Part shown: piece by piece, positions 51,429-60,658 of the stretch | Position numbering within the stretch: the stretch's first letter is position 1 | Layout of the letters: every line of letters begins with the position of its first letter | NCBI GenBank assembly: GCA_030752605.1 | Contig: JASMDX010000049.1 | Span: 102,692-166,691 of the forward strand | Direction: 5' to 3' | DNA from: GCA-2731375 sp002731375 | Lineage (GTDB): Bacteria > Pseudomonadota > Alphaproteobacteria > GCA-2731375 | Length of the DNA: 64,000 nt | Position numbers and translations under genes: made by a program | The notes under the pieces: generated by a model | Told to the model about the DNA's origin: nothing | The model's input: only the letters and a program-made list of their open reading frames with translations | Databases searched by the model: none

Positions 51429-54400
51429 TCAACGAAAACTGCGGGCCTGGGGAATCGGCGCGGCTGGGTGGGCGTTGCGTGGATGGCCCGCACGGCACCG
51501 GCGGGCGAATGGCTGTTGCCCAGATGTGGCGTCGGGATTCTCGCGCAAGCGGTCCAGATCAACGGACAGATCAATCAGTTCCTCGGCCAGAACGTGGATT
51601 ATCATGCCTTCGCGCTCCAGCCGTCCCCGTGCCGCCAGCAGGCGGGATGAAAGTACGATCCGGCGATGGCTCTCGAACACCGGTGGACGCACGATGATAT
51701 TCGCAACGGCGCCTTCATCCTCGATGGTGATAAAGATCACCCCGCTGGCGGTGGCCGGTCGCTGCCGCACCAGAACCAGGCCGGCGACTGTGACCCAGGC
51801 GCCCGCTCGCAGGTTCAACAGCATTTCATTCTCGACAATGTCCCGCCGGTCCAGAGCCGGGCGCAACAGACGCAGGGGATGATCCTTCAAGGATAGGCGC
51901 AGACTGGCATAATCTTGCACCACCTGTTCGCCGATGGGCATATCCGGCAGGGCGACCTCCGCCTCTTTTGTGGCATGGACACTGGGTGGCCGAGCCTGGG
52001 CCGCGGCGAACAGAGGTAATTCGGGCTGGTTCAGACGTTTCAGGGTCCAAAGCGCTTGCCGCCGGTCCAACCCGGTGGAACGCCAGGCATCAGCGTCCGC
52101 CAGCTTTTCCAGAGCACCCACACCCAGGCCCGTGCGCCTCCACAAATCCTCCGGGCCCTCATAGCCCCCTCCGTGTTCTGGGCCCCGCTTCGCAACCAGA
52201 ATCTCCGCCGAGACTTCTTGAAAGTGGCGGATCTGGCGCAGGCCCAAACGCAGGGCCCCAGCCTCGATGGTACAATCCCAATCCGAGTGATTGATATCCA
52301 CTGGCAGGACTTCCGCGCCATGTTCACGGGCATCCCGCACGATTTGCGCCGGAGCATAGAAACCCATGGGTTGGCTGTTCAACAGGGCGCAGGCGAAAAC
52401 GGCGGGGTAATGATGTTTCATCCAGGCCGAGATATAGACTAGCAGCGCGAAGGAGGCCGCGTGGCTTTCCGGAAAGCCGTATTCGCCAAAGCCCTCGATC
52501 TGCTTAAAACAACGCTCGGCGAAATCACGGTCATAGCCGCGCGCGGCCATGCCCTCGATCATCTTGTGGCGAAAGGTATGAATGGTGCCGGTGTGCCGAA
52601 ATGTCGCCATGGTCCGGCGCAGGCGGTCGGCTTCGGACGGAGTAAAGCCGGCGGCGACGATGGCGATACGCATGGCCTGTTCCTGAAATAGGGGAATGCC
52701 CAGGGTCTTGCCCAGCACATCTTCTAGATCTTTGGAGGGATATTCCAGCCGCTCCCTGCCGGCGCGGCGGCGCAAATAGGGGTGTACCATATCGCCCTGA
52801 ATGGGGCCGGGCCGGACGATCGCCACCTCGATCACCAGGTCATAGAAATTACGTGGGCGCAGACGCGGCAGCATGGTCATCTGGGCCCGGCTTTCGACCT
52901 GAAAGACGCCGATGGAATCGGCCCGGCACAGCATGTCGTAAACAGCGCTATCCTCCGCCGGCACCGTGGCCAGGCTCAGCTTCCGGCCATGGTGTTGTGC
53001 AATCAGATCAAAACCCTTGTGGATACAGGTCAGCATGCCCAGGGACAGCAGATCGATCTTCAAAATGCCCAGAGCGTCCAGATCGTTCTTGTCCCATTCG
53101 ATCACCGTGCGCTCCGCCATGGCCGCATTGGTGATGGGGACGACCTCGGACAAGGCGCCACGGGTAATGACAAAGCCGCCCACATGTTGTGACAGATGAC
53201 GGGGAAAGCCAGTCAACTCGCGAGCCAGACGGATCGCCATCGCCACGGTGGGATCACCGGGGTCCAGGCCAATCTCGCGCACCTTCTCGCCCTCGACTTG
53301 GTCACCGCCCCAGCCCCAGACATTGTCCGCCAGGGCACCGACCGCATCCAGGGACAGACCCAAGGCCTTGCCGACCTCGCGAATGGCGCTTTTGGCCCGG
53401 TAGCTGATTACCGTGGCGGTCATGCCGGCGCGCGTACGGCCATACTTTTCATAGACGTACTGGATCACCTCTTCACGGCGCTCGTGTTCAAAATCCACAT
53501 CAATGTCAGGGGGCTCGTCACGCTCGGCGGAGATAAAACGCTCGAACAACAGATCTAGGCGGGCGGGATCGACGGCGGTAATACCAAGGCAATAGCAGAC
53601 TGCTGAATTGGCGGCCGAGCCCCGGCCCTGGCACAAAATACCCCGCTCGCGGGCAAAACGGACAATGTCGTGCACGGTCAGAAAATAGGGCGCGTATTCA
53701 AGTTTGCCGATCAGATCCAGTTCGTGGCGCAATAGATCGCGCACGTTTGTCCCGATCACCACGCCATAACGTTCCCGGGCACCGATCCAGGTCAGCCGTT
53801 GCAATTCCTCTTGCGCGCTACGGCCCGCGGGCACGGGCTCGGCAGGGTATTCATAGCGCAGTTCATCCAGGGAAAAGCGGCAACGTTCCGCCAGCTCTAC
53901 CGTGCGCGCCACGGCATCAGGATAATTGGCGAACAGTCGGGTCATCTCGCCAGCGTCTTTTAAATGCCGCTCGGCATTGGCATCGAGATGAAAGCCGGCT
54001 TCGGCCAGGGTGCAATGTTCCCTGATACAGCACAGAACATCTTGCAAGGGCCGGCGGCCGGGGCCGTGATAATGTACATCGTTGGTCGCCACCAAGGGCA
54101 TGGCCGTAGCCTCCGCCAAGGCGGCAAGGCGGGCCAGGCGACGGCGGTCATCGCCTGAATACAGATAATGGCCGGCCAGATAGCAGCATCCCGGCCAGTC
54201 CCGGCCCAGCTTTTCAAGCAGTTCGGCGAAGGCCTCATCCGGCTCGGGCGGGGCCAGGATGACAAAGATCTGGCCTCGGTCATAGGACAAGACATCGTCC
54301 AGGCTAAGCCTGCATTCGCCCTTGGGCGCGCGCCGCCGGCCCACTGTCAACAACCGCGACAGCCGGCCATACGCGGCCCGGTCGCTAGGAAAACACAACA

Positions 54401-54623
54401 GGCTTGGGCCATCCTGCAAATCCAACCGCGCGCCCACCAGCAGGCGGATGCCGGCGGACTTTGCGCCCACATGGGCCCGGACCACGCCGGCCAGGCTGTT
54501 ACGGTCCGTGATGGCGATGGCGGATAGCCCCAAGGCGGCGGCGGTAATGGCTAGCTCGTCCGGGTGAGAGCCCCCGCGCAAGAAGCTGAAGTTGGAGGTA
54601 ACCTGCAGTTCGGCGTAGCTCAT
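51429..54623 (-). CDS. dnaE2: Error-prone DNA polymerase DnaE2 (ImuC)
   Basis: A 1,064-residue C-family polymerase of the SOS mutasome. The N-terminal PHP domain starts YAELQVTSNFSFLRGGSHPD. The palm carries PDIDVDFEHERREEVIQYVY with the catalytic Asp pair, GRGSAANSAVCYCLGI lies before it, and the helix-hairpin region and OB-fold (VTVAGLVLVRQRPATASG) follow. It ends without the beta-clamp-rich tail of DnaE1. It lies six bases after imuB in the LexA-controlled imuA-imuB-dnaE2 cassette and performs translesion synthesis with ImuB. Confidence 0.96.
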   Translation of the reverse strand: MSYAELQVTSNFSFLRGGSHPDELAITAAALGLSAIAITDRNSLAGVVRAHVGAKSAGIRLLVGARLDLQDGPSLLCFPSDRAAYGRLSRLLTVGRRRAPKGECRLSLDDVLSYDRGQIFVILAPPEPDEAFAELLEKLGRDWPGCCYLAGHYLYSGDDRRRLARLAALAEATAMPLVATNDVHYHGPGRRPLQDVLCCIREHCTLAEAGFHLDANAERHLKDAGEMTRLFANYPDAVARTVELAERCRFSLDELRYEYPAEPVPAGRSAQEELQRLTWIGARERYGVVIGTNVRDLLRHELDLIGKLEYAPYFLTVHDIVRFARERGILCQGRGSAANSAVCYCLGITAVDPARLDLLFERFISAERDEPPDIDVDFEHERREEVIQYVYEKYGRTRAGMTATVISYRAKSAIREVGKALGLSLDAVGALADNVWGWGGDQVEGEKVREIGLDPGDPTVAMAIRLARELTGFPRHLSQHVGGFVITRGALSEVVPITNAAMAERTVIEWDKNDLDALGILKIDLLSLGMLTCIHKGFDLIAQHHGRKLSLATVPAEDSAVYDMLCRADSIGVFQVESRAQMTMLPRLRPRNFYDLVIEVAIVRPGPIQGDMVHPYLRRRAGRERLEYPSKDLEDVLGKTLGIPLFQEQAMRIAIVAAGFTPSEADRLRRTMATFRHTGTIHTFRHKMIEGMAARGYDRDFAERCFKQIEGFGEYGFPESHAASFALLVYISAWMKHHYPAVFACALLNSQPMGFYAPAQIVRDAREHGAEVLPVDINHSDWDCTIEAGALRLGLRQIRHFQEVSAEILVAKRGPEHGGGYEGPEDLWRRTGLGVGALEKLADADAWRSTGLDRRQALWTLKRLNQPELPLFAAAQARPPSVHATKEAEVALPDMPIGEQVVQDYASLRLSLKDHPLRLLRPALDRRDIVENEMLLNLRAGAWVTVAGLVLVRQRPATASGVIFITIEDEGAVANIIVRPPVFESHRRIVLSSRLLAARGRLEREGMIIHVLAEELIDLSVDLDRLRENPDATSGQQPFARRCRAGHPRNAHPAAPIPQARSFR

Positions 54624-54629
54624 GACAGC

Positions 54630-56231
54630 TCAGGCGAAAAAGCCGTGCAGATACCAATCAGGTATCCGGGCCATGGCATCATCGTACAGACCCTGGCGGT
54701 AGAGCCAATACCGTTGTCCCCGGCTGTCCTCTATACGGTAATAATCGCGGGTTTCACCAGCCAGCCTGGCCGCGCCGGCCTGCATATCATGCCACCACTC
54801 GGGCGCGATGCGTTCGGGCCCATCGCCGCGTTGCACCCGGTGCGCGATGCCGCGCCAGCGGAACATAACTGGCGGGCCATCGGGCACCTCGGCCACCGCC
54901 TCGACCAATTCGGGGCGCGGCAATAGATAGACCGGGCGCCGGGCCACATGGCGCCATTCTCCCACAGCCCGTGTTAAAGGCGGTGCCAGGCGGGCGGCCT
55001 GTTCCGGCAGATGGCTTTGCACAGGCACGAAGCGGGCCACATTGGCCGCCCCCAAACGATTGCCCAGACGGTCCAACAAAGGCGCTAGTTCTTCGATACC
55101 GCCCGTCTCGCCATTGTCCAGGGTGCGCTGCCCAGCCGGCAGAGGGTCGCTTTGTCCGACCATGAGAAGCATCAGATCGGCGCCAAAGCCGGCTTCCAAA
55201 CTAGGCAAATGTTCGGCCAGAAGGCGCAATAAATGCGCCGGCTCCCGGCTGGCCCGATTCAAACCCGCCTTGATCCTTTGCACCGTGCCGTCGGCAAGAT
55301 ACAGGCGCAGCTCGATCCGCCGCGCGCCTCTCTCCTCCCGCTCCAGCACGGTGCACAGATCATTGATCAATTGCCCGGCGGCGCGTGCGATATGGTCCCG
55401 ATGACCAATGGGCTCGGCAAAGGCCAGGCGGCTCCAGAAACTGGTGCAGGCCGGGCGCGGCAACAGCGGCTCGGACAGCTTGGCCAGGGCCTGGTCTAGG
55501 CGATAGGTCACCTCGCGGCCAAAGCGGGCGGTTAAGGCGCCGCGCGGCAACGCATACAATTCACCAATCCGTCCTAGGCCAAGGCGCGCCAGTGCATCAG
55601 CCGCGCCGGGCGATAGACGTAACGCCGCCACGGGCAGGCGTTTCAGCGCCGCGCGAGTCTCGTTGGCAGGCACGATGGCCGTGCCCTGCCCGCCATAACG
55701 AGCCACCGCCCAGGCCGCACCCAGACTATTGGCGATGGCCAGCCGGGCCTGGATGGCAAAACCATGCATGCGTCGCACCAAATCAGCCAGCATGGCGTCT
55801 TCTCCGCCGAACAAATGAGCGCACCCCGTGACATCAAGGCAGATGCCATGCTGCCCTCCAGAGTCATGGGCACCGTCCCCATCGAGACTGACCCAGGGGC
55901 TGTAACGGCCACACCAATCGGCCAGGCCGGCCAGGGCGCGGGCGTCCTCTTCCGGCGCCATCGGATAAACCGCAAGTTCGGGCAGCAATGCCCTGGCGTC
56001 AGTCAACATCATGCCCATCCCGATCCCGGCTTCCGCCGCCGCCATATTCACCGCGGCCACCCGCTGGCCGCCCTGCCGCGCCGCGATTAGGGCCAGGGCC
56101 AGAGACTTATCCAGCTCCGCCGTAGGCGTACTCCGCCCAGCCTGTTGGGCGCGCCACAGCCGGTCCGTCGGCCAATACGGCAGCCATAGGTACAGAATCC
56201 GTCTTCCATTCTGGTTTTCTTGGTTCTCCAT
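54630..56231 (-). CDS. imuB: ImuB, catalytically inactive Y-family polymerase homologue
   Basis: A 533-residue protein. The ATG at 56231 has GAGGA eight bases upstream; the frame is open to 56552, where it shadows imuA. The N terminus RILYLWLPYWPTDRLWRA stands where active Y-family polymerases have the catalytic Asp, and GICLDVTGCAHLFGGEDAML lacks the SxDE acidic pair, so it is a hub for DnaE2, ImuA and the beta clamp rather than a polymerase. The gene overlaps imuA by 125 bases in another frame. Confidence 0.93.
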   Translation of the reverse strand: MENQENQNGRRILYLWLPYWPTDRLWRAQQAGRSTPTAELDKSLALALIAARQGGQRVAAVNMAAAEAGIGMGMMLTDARALLPELAVYPMAPEEDARALAGLADWCGRYSPWVSLDGDGAHDSGGQHGICLDVTGCAHLFGGEDAMLADLVRRMHGFAIQARLAIANSLGAAWAVARYGGQGTAIVPANETRAALKRLPVAALRLSPGAADALARLGLGRIGELYALPRGALTARFGREVTYRLDQALAKLSEPLLPRPACTSFWSRLAFAEPIGHRDHIARAAGQLINDLCTVLEREERGARRIELRLYLADGTVQRIKAGLNRASREPAHLLRLLAEHLPSLEAGFGADLMLLMVGQSDPLPAGQRTLDNGETGGIEELAPLLDRLGNRLGAANVARFVPVQSHLPEQAARLAPPLTRAVGEWRHVARRPVYLLPRPELVEAVAEVPDGPPVMFRWRGIAHRVQRGDGPERIAPEWWHDMQAGAARLAGETRDYYRIEDSRGQRYWLYRQGLYDDAMARIPDWYLHGFFA

Positions 56232-57000
56232 TCCGTTGATCCTCGACACCATGGTCTTCAAATGCGGCGCCATTCCATTGCAACAGCCACTCACCCGGCC
56301 GGCCGGCCTTGCAGTGCAACAACTCGACCCGGCAACGAGGAGCGCCGATACCGATGTAACCATGGGCCGGCGCGCTGGGCTGGGGCGTGATGCGCCAACG
56401 GGTCCGCGCGGCGCTAACGCCTTGTGCGGCGCCATTCCTAGTATGCAGCAACAGGGCGGTAACGCCGGAAGCTTCCGCTGCCAGTTGCAAACGCCGGCTT
56501 TGTCCCAGATCCAGATGCCCCACCTCGCCCACGACCACGGCCAAGCCAGCACACCTCAAAGCTTCCTCCATGGCCCACAGGCGTTGCCGGTCATCCCGCC
56601 CCCGTACCAGGATCAATTGCTCCGCGCCAAGGCCGTATGCCGCCAGACCCGGCCCATATGGGCCGTGAGCGGACAAGCACCACAGCACCCGGCCAGCTTG
56701 ATGAAGTGCAGCCCGTCGGGCCGCCAATACGGCCGTAAAGGCCAGAGCCGCGCCAGTGCTGTGACCACTCACTATTTCGTGTAAACCAGCACGCGTCAGG
56801 CTACCGACGGGCAAGCGTTCATCGATCCCCGGCACGCCCACGGACAAAATTGGGGTCAAAATCCGAGTCTGGGACGGCACGCCATGAGAGGCAGGCCTCA
56901 AATCATACTTAGGCGGGTGATTCTCAATGGCCGCCACGCGCCGCCGCAACGCCGTGACCGCATGCCGTCTGGCGCCATTCACAACCGACCCTTCCTTCAT
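56107..57000 (-). CDS. imuA: ImuA, RecA/SulA-related mutasome component
   Basis: A 297-residue protein starting MKEGSVVNGARRHAVTALRR. The RecA-like core shows VGVPGIDERLPVGSLTRAGL, LHEIVSGHSTGAALAFTAVL, RVLWCLSAHGPYGPGLAAYG and ALRCAGLAVVVGEVGHLDLG. It helps ImuB and DnaE2 in damage-induced mutagenesis. It is the first gene of the cassette, with a LexA box 14 bases before its start. The C-terminal 41 codons overlap the start of imuB. Confidence 0.9.
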   Translation of the reverse strand: MKEGSVVNGARRHAVTALRRRVAAIENHPPKYDLRPASHGVPSQTRILTPILSVGVPGIDERLPVGSLTRAGLHEIVSGHSTGAALAFTAVLAARRAALHQAGRVLWCLSAHGPYGPGLAAYGLGAEQLILVRGRDDRQRLWAMEEALRCAGLAVVVGEVGHLDLGQSRRLQLAAEASGVTALLLHTRNGAAQGVSAARTRWRITPQPSAPAHGYIGIGAPRCRVELLHCKAGRPGEWLLQWNGAAFEDHGVEDQRNGEPRKPEWKTDSVPMAAVLADGPAVARPTGWAEYAYGGAG

Positions 57001-57013
57001 GTTTCCAAGACAT

Positions 57014-57028
57014 GTTCTTATTTTGTTC
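57014..57028. promoter_or_regulatory. LexA (SOS) box of the alphaproteobacterial type
   Basis: GTTCTTATTTTGTTC matches GTTC-N7-GTTC exactly, the direct-repeat operator of alphaproteobacterial LexA. It sits 14 bases upstream of the imuA start, in a T-rich tract, so LexA would block transcription of imuA-imuB-dnaE2 until DNA damage. Confidence 0.9.
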
Positions 57029-57145
57029 TTATTTTTTCAGAAGTCAAGAAGAACCTGAAATTAAGCGGCGATACGGACTAGCATGGCCGCGCCGTATCTG
57101 GTAATAAACGCCCGCTGCGCGGTTCCAACCGCGCCGTCTGACTGA

Positions 57146-57221
57146 TCCCCGGTAGCTCAGTTGGTAGAGCAGGCGGCTGTTAACCGCCTTGTCGCAAGTT
57201 CGAGTCTTGCCCGGGGAGCCA
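57146..57221 (+). tRNA. tRNA-Asn (anticodon GTT)
   Basis: A 76-base cloverleaf: acceptor TCCCCGG pairs with CCGGGGA, the D arm is GCTC-AGTTGGTA-GAGC, the anticodon stem is GGCGG/CCGCC around loop CTGTTAA with anticodon GTT at 57179-57181, and the T arm is GCAAG-TTCGAGT-CTTGC. The 3' CCA (57219-57221) is encoded. No other tRNA is adjacent. Confidence 0.97.
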
Positions 57222-57230
57222 ATTATATCA

Positions 57231-57264
57231 AAGGGTTAGCCTTCATCGGCTAACCCTTTTTTTT
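57231..57264 (+). terminator. Intrinsic terminator of tRNA-Asn
   Basis: AAGGGTTAGCC (57231-57241) pairs with GGCTAACCCTT (57248-57258) around a TTCATC loop and runs into eight T residues. It lies ten bases after the CCA end. Confidence 0.93.
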
Positions 57265-57389
57265 AAAAAATAGATCCAGGGTAGGCCAGGGATACGCGAG
57301 GGTTCTATAACGAATACCTATTTGCGCAATTACAACAAGGTTACAGGCGCGTATAATTACAACCTCAAAATATTATCAAAATGATACAG

Positions 57390-57707
57390 ATGCCCTTCTT
57401 CAAACTCACCCCAATTAACACTGCAGATCCAAACTGGCTTCCAAGCAGCCACAAAGATATTTGTGTCGCGAGAACAGGGAGCGAAGAGCTCGCACGAAAT
57501 ATGGCGCAACTCGCATTCACCATGCCAACAATGCATGTCCAGGGTACACAAGTCCGAGTTATGGTGTGGCGCAATCCAGACAAAGTGACCAGCCAGACAA
57601 TTACCGACGGTGACTATGAAGCTGATGGACCCAGCCGAATTCCATTCCCGAAAAACGTGCCGCTTGAAGAATATGGGGCAGTACTCAAGGCCGCCGGCAA
57701 AACCTGA
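57390..57707 (+). CDS. Small conserved-looking hypothetical protein
   Basis: A 105-residue protein starting MPFFKLTPINTADPNWLPSS; an in-frame ATG lies three codons earlier at 57381. The pattern of TPINTADPNW, ICVARTGSEELARNMAQLAF and IPFPKNVPLEEYGAVLKAAG resembles small cytosolic proteins common in alphaproteobacteria that have no assigned role. No signal peptide, membrane segment or catalytic motif is visible. It is flanked by the tRNA-Asn terminator and a poorly explained stretch. Confidence 0.55.
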   Translation: MPFFKLTPINTADPNWLPSSHKDICVARTGSEELARNMAQLAFTMPTMHVQGTQVRVMVWRNPDKVTSQTITDGDYEADGPSRIPFPKNVPLEEYGAVLKAAGKT

Positions 57708-57774
57708 CGCTTTCGACCAAAGAGATGTCCCGCCAGCCGAAACCAGCGGGGTAGATTGTTGATGACGCACAGTT

Positions 57775-58104
57775 TCAAGTCACATGGCACGGTTCTGGTT
57801 GTTCCGTTTCGGTACAACTGGCTCTATCATACCGGCCCAGTACATTGATGGACGGCATGGGCACCGTATAGGATTTAGCCAGTTCCTTGCCGCCCGACCC
57901 TACGCGAGCCATGACGCGGAGGTCGGGCTCTCCGAAGGTTCGATAATCGGGCTCCATATCATTAATATCAACCGCAATGCCGCGGCCATCGATGGCGACC
58001 TCGCCAACGTTACCGTCATCAAATTCGTGGTCTTCGCTCTCTTCGTCATCGCGATTATGCTCGGCTTCCCCGGCATCGCCAGCCACAGTCAGCACCTCCA
58101 TCAT
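57775..58104 (-). CDS. Acidic hypothetical protein, uncertain
   Basis: A 109-residue minus-strand frame starting MMEVLTVAGDAGEAEHNRDD, very acidic in its first third (ESEDHEFDDG) and more regular later (GEPDLRVMARVGSGGKELAK). Its ATG directly follows the TAG of a 35-codon frame (58105-58212) that itself reads protein-like (RLIIEHADLVNEAGRQQFLF). The opposite strand holds a 124-codon frame, so either strand could be the coding one. No family was recognised; this may be debris of a larger decayed gene. Confidence 0.3.
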   Translation of the reverse strand: MMEVLTVAGDAGEAEHNRDDEESEDHEFDDGNVGEVAIDGRGIAVDINDMEPDYRTFGEPDLRVMARVGSGGKELAKSYTVPMPSINVLGRYDRASCTETEQPEPCHVT

Positions 58105-58306
58105 CTATTGATTGACGGGCACGAACAGGAACTGTTGCCGCCCAGCTTCGTTCACTAGGTCTGCATGCTCGATGATAAGTCGAGGGCCTTCCTTTATTGG
58201 GAGCCAATTCACTCATGTACCAGAGCATATTCTGAGATGTGACCGACGACACGTAGACCGTGGAGCCTGCGTTGTATAGGCGATCCATGCCCGTTCGTTC
58301 TCATGT

Positions 58307-59722
58307 CTATGTTCGGTAGGTTCTATTGCATGTGGCAGAGGCGGGGGTCGGCAACCCGCTAGCTTGTTTAGCGGCCTCAAAACCGGCAATGCGCCCCAGT
58401 GTAACTGCGGACAGCAAGCCATTGCATGACAGATAGCCGGTTCCGTCTGTGCCGGATATGCCCTGTGCCGCGCCACCGCCTGCAAACAGATTAGGCAAGG
58501 CTACGCCGTCGGGTCGCAGGGTACGGGCCTTCTTGTCGATGGCTAGGCCGCCTTGCGTCTGTAGCAGCGCGCCGGTGACACGGATGGCATAGTAGGGCGC
58601 TGCTAGGGCGGGTGATTTTTGCAAATCTGCCAATGTTTTCTCGAAGGCCTCAACAGGAAGACTGCAGGCGTGAGCGAGGTCTGTGGCTGTCGCCCCGGAC
58701 TTGATTGCACCCAACTGTTTCAGGGCCGCAAAATCCGGAAAGCGCAGAGCGCCATCATGCAGACGCCTGTCAATTATCGACCACACGTTCTTGCCTTGTT
58801 GGCAAACCGTTGCTGCCAATTCCGAAGCGCCGAGGCTTTCGTCGCAGAAACGTTTGCCCATCCCATTGACCAATATTCCACCGCCATTTAACAGTGCCCA
58901 GGAGACGGTACTGGCATGCGGTGTGGCCACGGAACCGTGCCCCTGGAACGAGCCCATGTTTTTACAAGCCGCGCCCAGGGCTTGCCCCCACCGTACCGCA
59001 TCGCCCTTGTTGCCCACATGGCCAAAATAGAACGACCCGGCCATGTCCGGCAAATAGTCAGCCACCATGCCAGGGTTGCCGCCGAAGCCACTCGAGGCCA
59101 GAATCAGGGCACCGCAACCCAGCCGTTCCGTGCTGTCATCCGGCCGTATGATTTGCACACCTCTGACATGCTCGCCTTCTACAATCAGGTTGTCGACGGT
59201 GGCATTGGTGATGACATCAATGCCGGCCTTATCAACGGCGCGTAACAAGCCGGCCATTAAATCCGACCCGCTGTTCGTCGGCGGGGCATGGGTGCGCTGG
59301 CGGCTATGGCCGGGATAGGGCGCGCCATCGACCAGTACCAGATCGAGATCGTGGGCGGAAACCAGCCAGTCAATTGTTAGCCCGGAGCCAGCACATATGG
59401 CGGCCAACAGGTCCGGGTCGGCCTTGCCGTCCGCCTTGGCCTGAATATCGCGCGCAAACAATTCAGGGGTGTCGTCGGTGATGCCGGCAGCCTTCTGCAG
59501 CTCGGTTCCACAGGCAGTGATCATGCCGGACGATAGGGCTGTCGATCCCCTGGGAGTTGGGTCGCGTTCAAGCACGACAACTTCAGCATCCTGGTCATGG
59601 GCACTCAGGGCGGCGACCAGGCCGCAGGCGCCACCGCCAATGACAACAACCGGAACCGTAAGATCGAAATCGATGCCGGGATCGTCAAGCAAAGACATAA
59701 GGCGTTCAGCCGACAGCGGCAT
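58307..59722 (-). CDS. FAD-binding-2 family oxidoreductase (fumarate-reductase/ketosteroid-dehydrogenase-like)
   Basis: A 471-residue flavoprotein; a start at Met9 (59698) is also possible. The N-terminal VPVVVIGGGACGLVAALSAH binds FAD, PRGSTALSSGMITACGTE is the succinate-dehydrogenase-type flavin loop, and the C-terminal GLAIDKKARTLRPDGVALPN and LFAGGGAAQGISG blocks are family signatures. The substrate could be a steroid-like or tricarballylate-like acid; this is not resolvable. Its start overlaps the end of the TatD-like gene by 17 bases, so it belongs to the ebo-type operon. Confidence 0.87.
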   Translation of the reverse strand: MPLSAERLMSLLDDPGIDFDLTVPVVVIGGGACGLVAALSAHDQDAEVVVLERDPTPRGSTALSSGMITACGTELQKAAGITDDTPELFARDIQAKADGKADPDLLAAICAGSGLTIDWLVSAHDLDLVLVDGAPYPGHSRQRTHAPPTNSGSDLMAGLLRAVDKAGIDVITNATVDNLIVEGEHVRGVQIIRPDDSTERLGCGALILASSGFGGNPGMVADYLPDMAGSFYFGHVGNKGDAVRWGQALGAACKNMGSFQGHGSVATPHASTVSWALLNGGGILVNGMGKRFCDESLGASELAATVCQQGKNVWSIIDRRLHDGALRFPDFAALKQLGAIKSGATATDLAHACSLPVEAFEKTLADLQKSPALAAPYYAIRVTGALLQTQGGLAIDKKARTLRPDGVALPNLFAGGGAAQGISGTDGTGYLSCNGLLSAVTLGRIAGFEAAKQASGLPTPASATCNRTYRT

Positions 59723-60629
59723 CTTTCACTAGTACTGGAATATCGACCACGTCAACACGCGGGTCCTGACCGCGCAGCACCGAGTTGTCCTCAAACAAGG
59801 TGCGCTGATCAATCGGGGTCGGGTCGAGCCAGTCCGTTTCATTGAATTGGCCGCTTTGACCGTAGGCATTGATGGCGTTTTGGTAGCAGGTCATCTGGAT
59901 GTGGTGTTCATCAATACCGCGCTGCCCCATCAGGTTGGCGACCTTGGGCACGGCGAGCGGATCAGACACACCCCAGTCAGCGCTGGAATCGCAAATGATA
60001 CGTTCGGAGCCGTATTGCCGCACGACTTCCACCATGCGTTCATTGCCCATTTTCGTTTGTGGATAGAGCGTGAAAGCGGCCCAGAAGCCGCGGTCCAGCG
60101 TCTCTTTAACGGTCTCTTCGTTGTTATGATCGACGATCACTTTATGCGGCGGCAAGCCATGTTCAAGGCAAACATCCATGGAACGGGTAGTGCCTTTTTT
60201 CTTGTCCCGATGCGGCGTGTGGATCATCACCAGCATGTCGAGCTCACGCGCCAGTTCAAGCTGCGCCCGGTAATATTTGTCCTCGGCATCTGATTGTTCG
60301 TCGTAGCCGATTTCACCAATGGCGACGACGCCTTCCTTGGTAGCGAAGCGCGGCAGGATATCCATGACTTCTTCAGCCAAGGCCTCGTTGTTGGCTTCCT
60401 TGCTGTTGAGTCCAATGGTGCAATAGTGGCTGATGCCGAATTGCGCGGCCCGGAAACGCTCCCAGCCGATCAGGGAGGAATAATAATCAATGAAACTGCC
60501 GACGTTGGTCCGTGTCTGGCCCAGCCAGAAAGCCGGTTCGATGACGGCGACGACGCCGGCTGCAGCCATGGCCTCATAGTCGTCGGTGGTGCGGGCGCTC
60601 ATGTGAATGTGCGGATCGATGGTCTTCAT
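59706..60629 (-). CDS. TatD-family metal-dependent hydrolase, EboB-like
   Basis: A 307-residue TIM-barrel hydrolase starting MKTIDPHIHMSARTTDDYEA with the HxH metal motif. Others are VVAIGEIGYDEQSDAEDKYY (Glu bridging ligand), MLVMIHTPHRDKKKGTTRSM, VIVDHNNEETVKETLDRG (His) and the final Asp in RIICDSSADWGVSDP. The location after eboE and eboA matches the EboB hydrolase of ebo clusters. Those clusters are linked in cyanobacteria to export of a secondary-metabolite precursor; the role of the hydrolase is unknown. Confidence 0.83.
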   Translation of the reverse strand: MKTIDPHIHMSARTTDDYEAMAAAGVVAVIEPAFWLGQTRTNVGSFIDYYSSLIGWERFRAAQFGISHYCTIGLNSKEANNEALAEEVMDILPRFATKEGVVAIGEIGYDEQSDAEDKYYRAQLELARELDMLVMIHTPHRDKKKGTTRSMDVCLEHGLPPHKVIVDHNNEETVKETLDRGFWAAFTLYPQTKMGNERMVEVVRQYGSERIICDSSADWGVSDPLAVPKVANLMGQRGIDEHHIQMTCYQNAINAYGQSGQFNETDWLDPTPIDQRTLFEDNSVLRGQDPRVDVVDIPVLVKDAAVG

Positions 60630-60658
60630 CTGATTATCCCTAATAAAGCCTTGTCGTG

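Noticed and set aside
57784..58158. Plus-strand 124-codon frame as a membrane protein
   Set aside because: Its single hydrophobic stretch is the antisense of an acidic minus-strand run, and no start signal or family pattern supports it.
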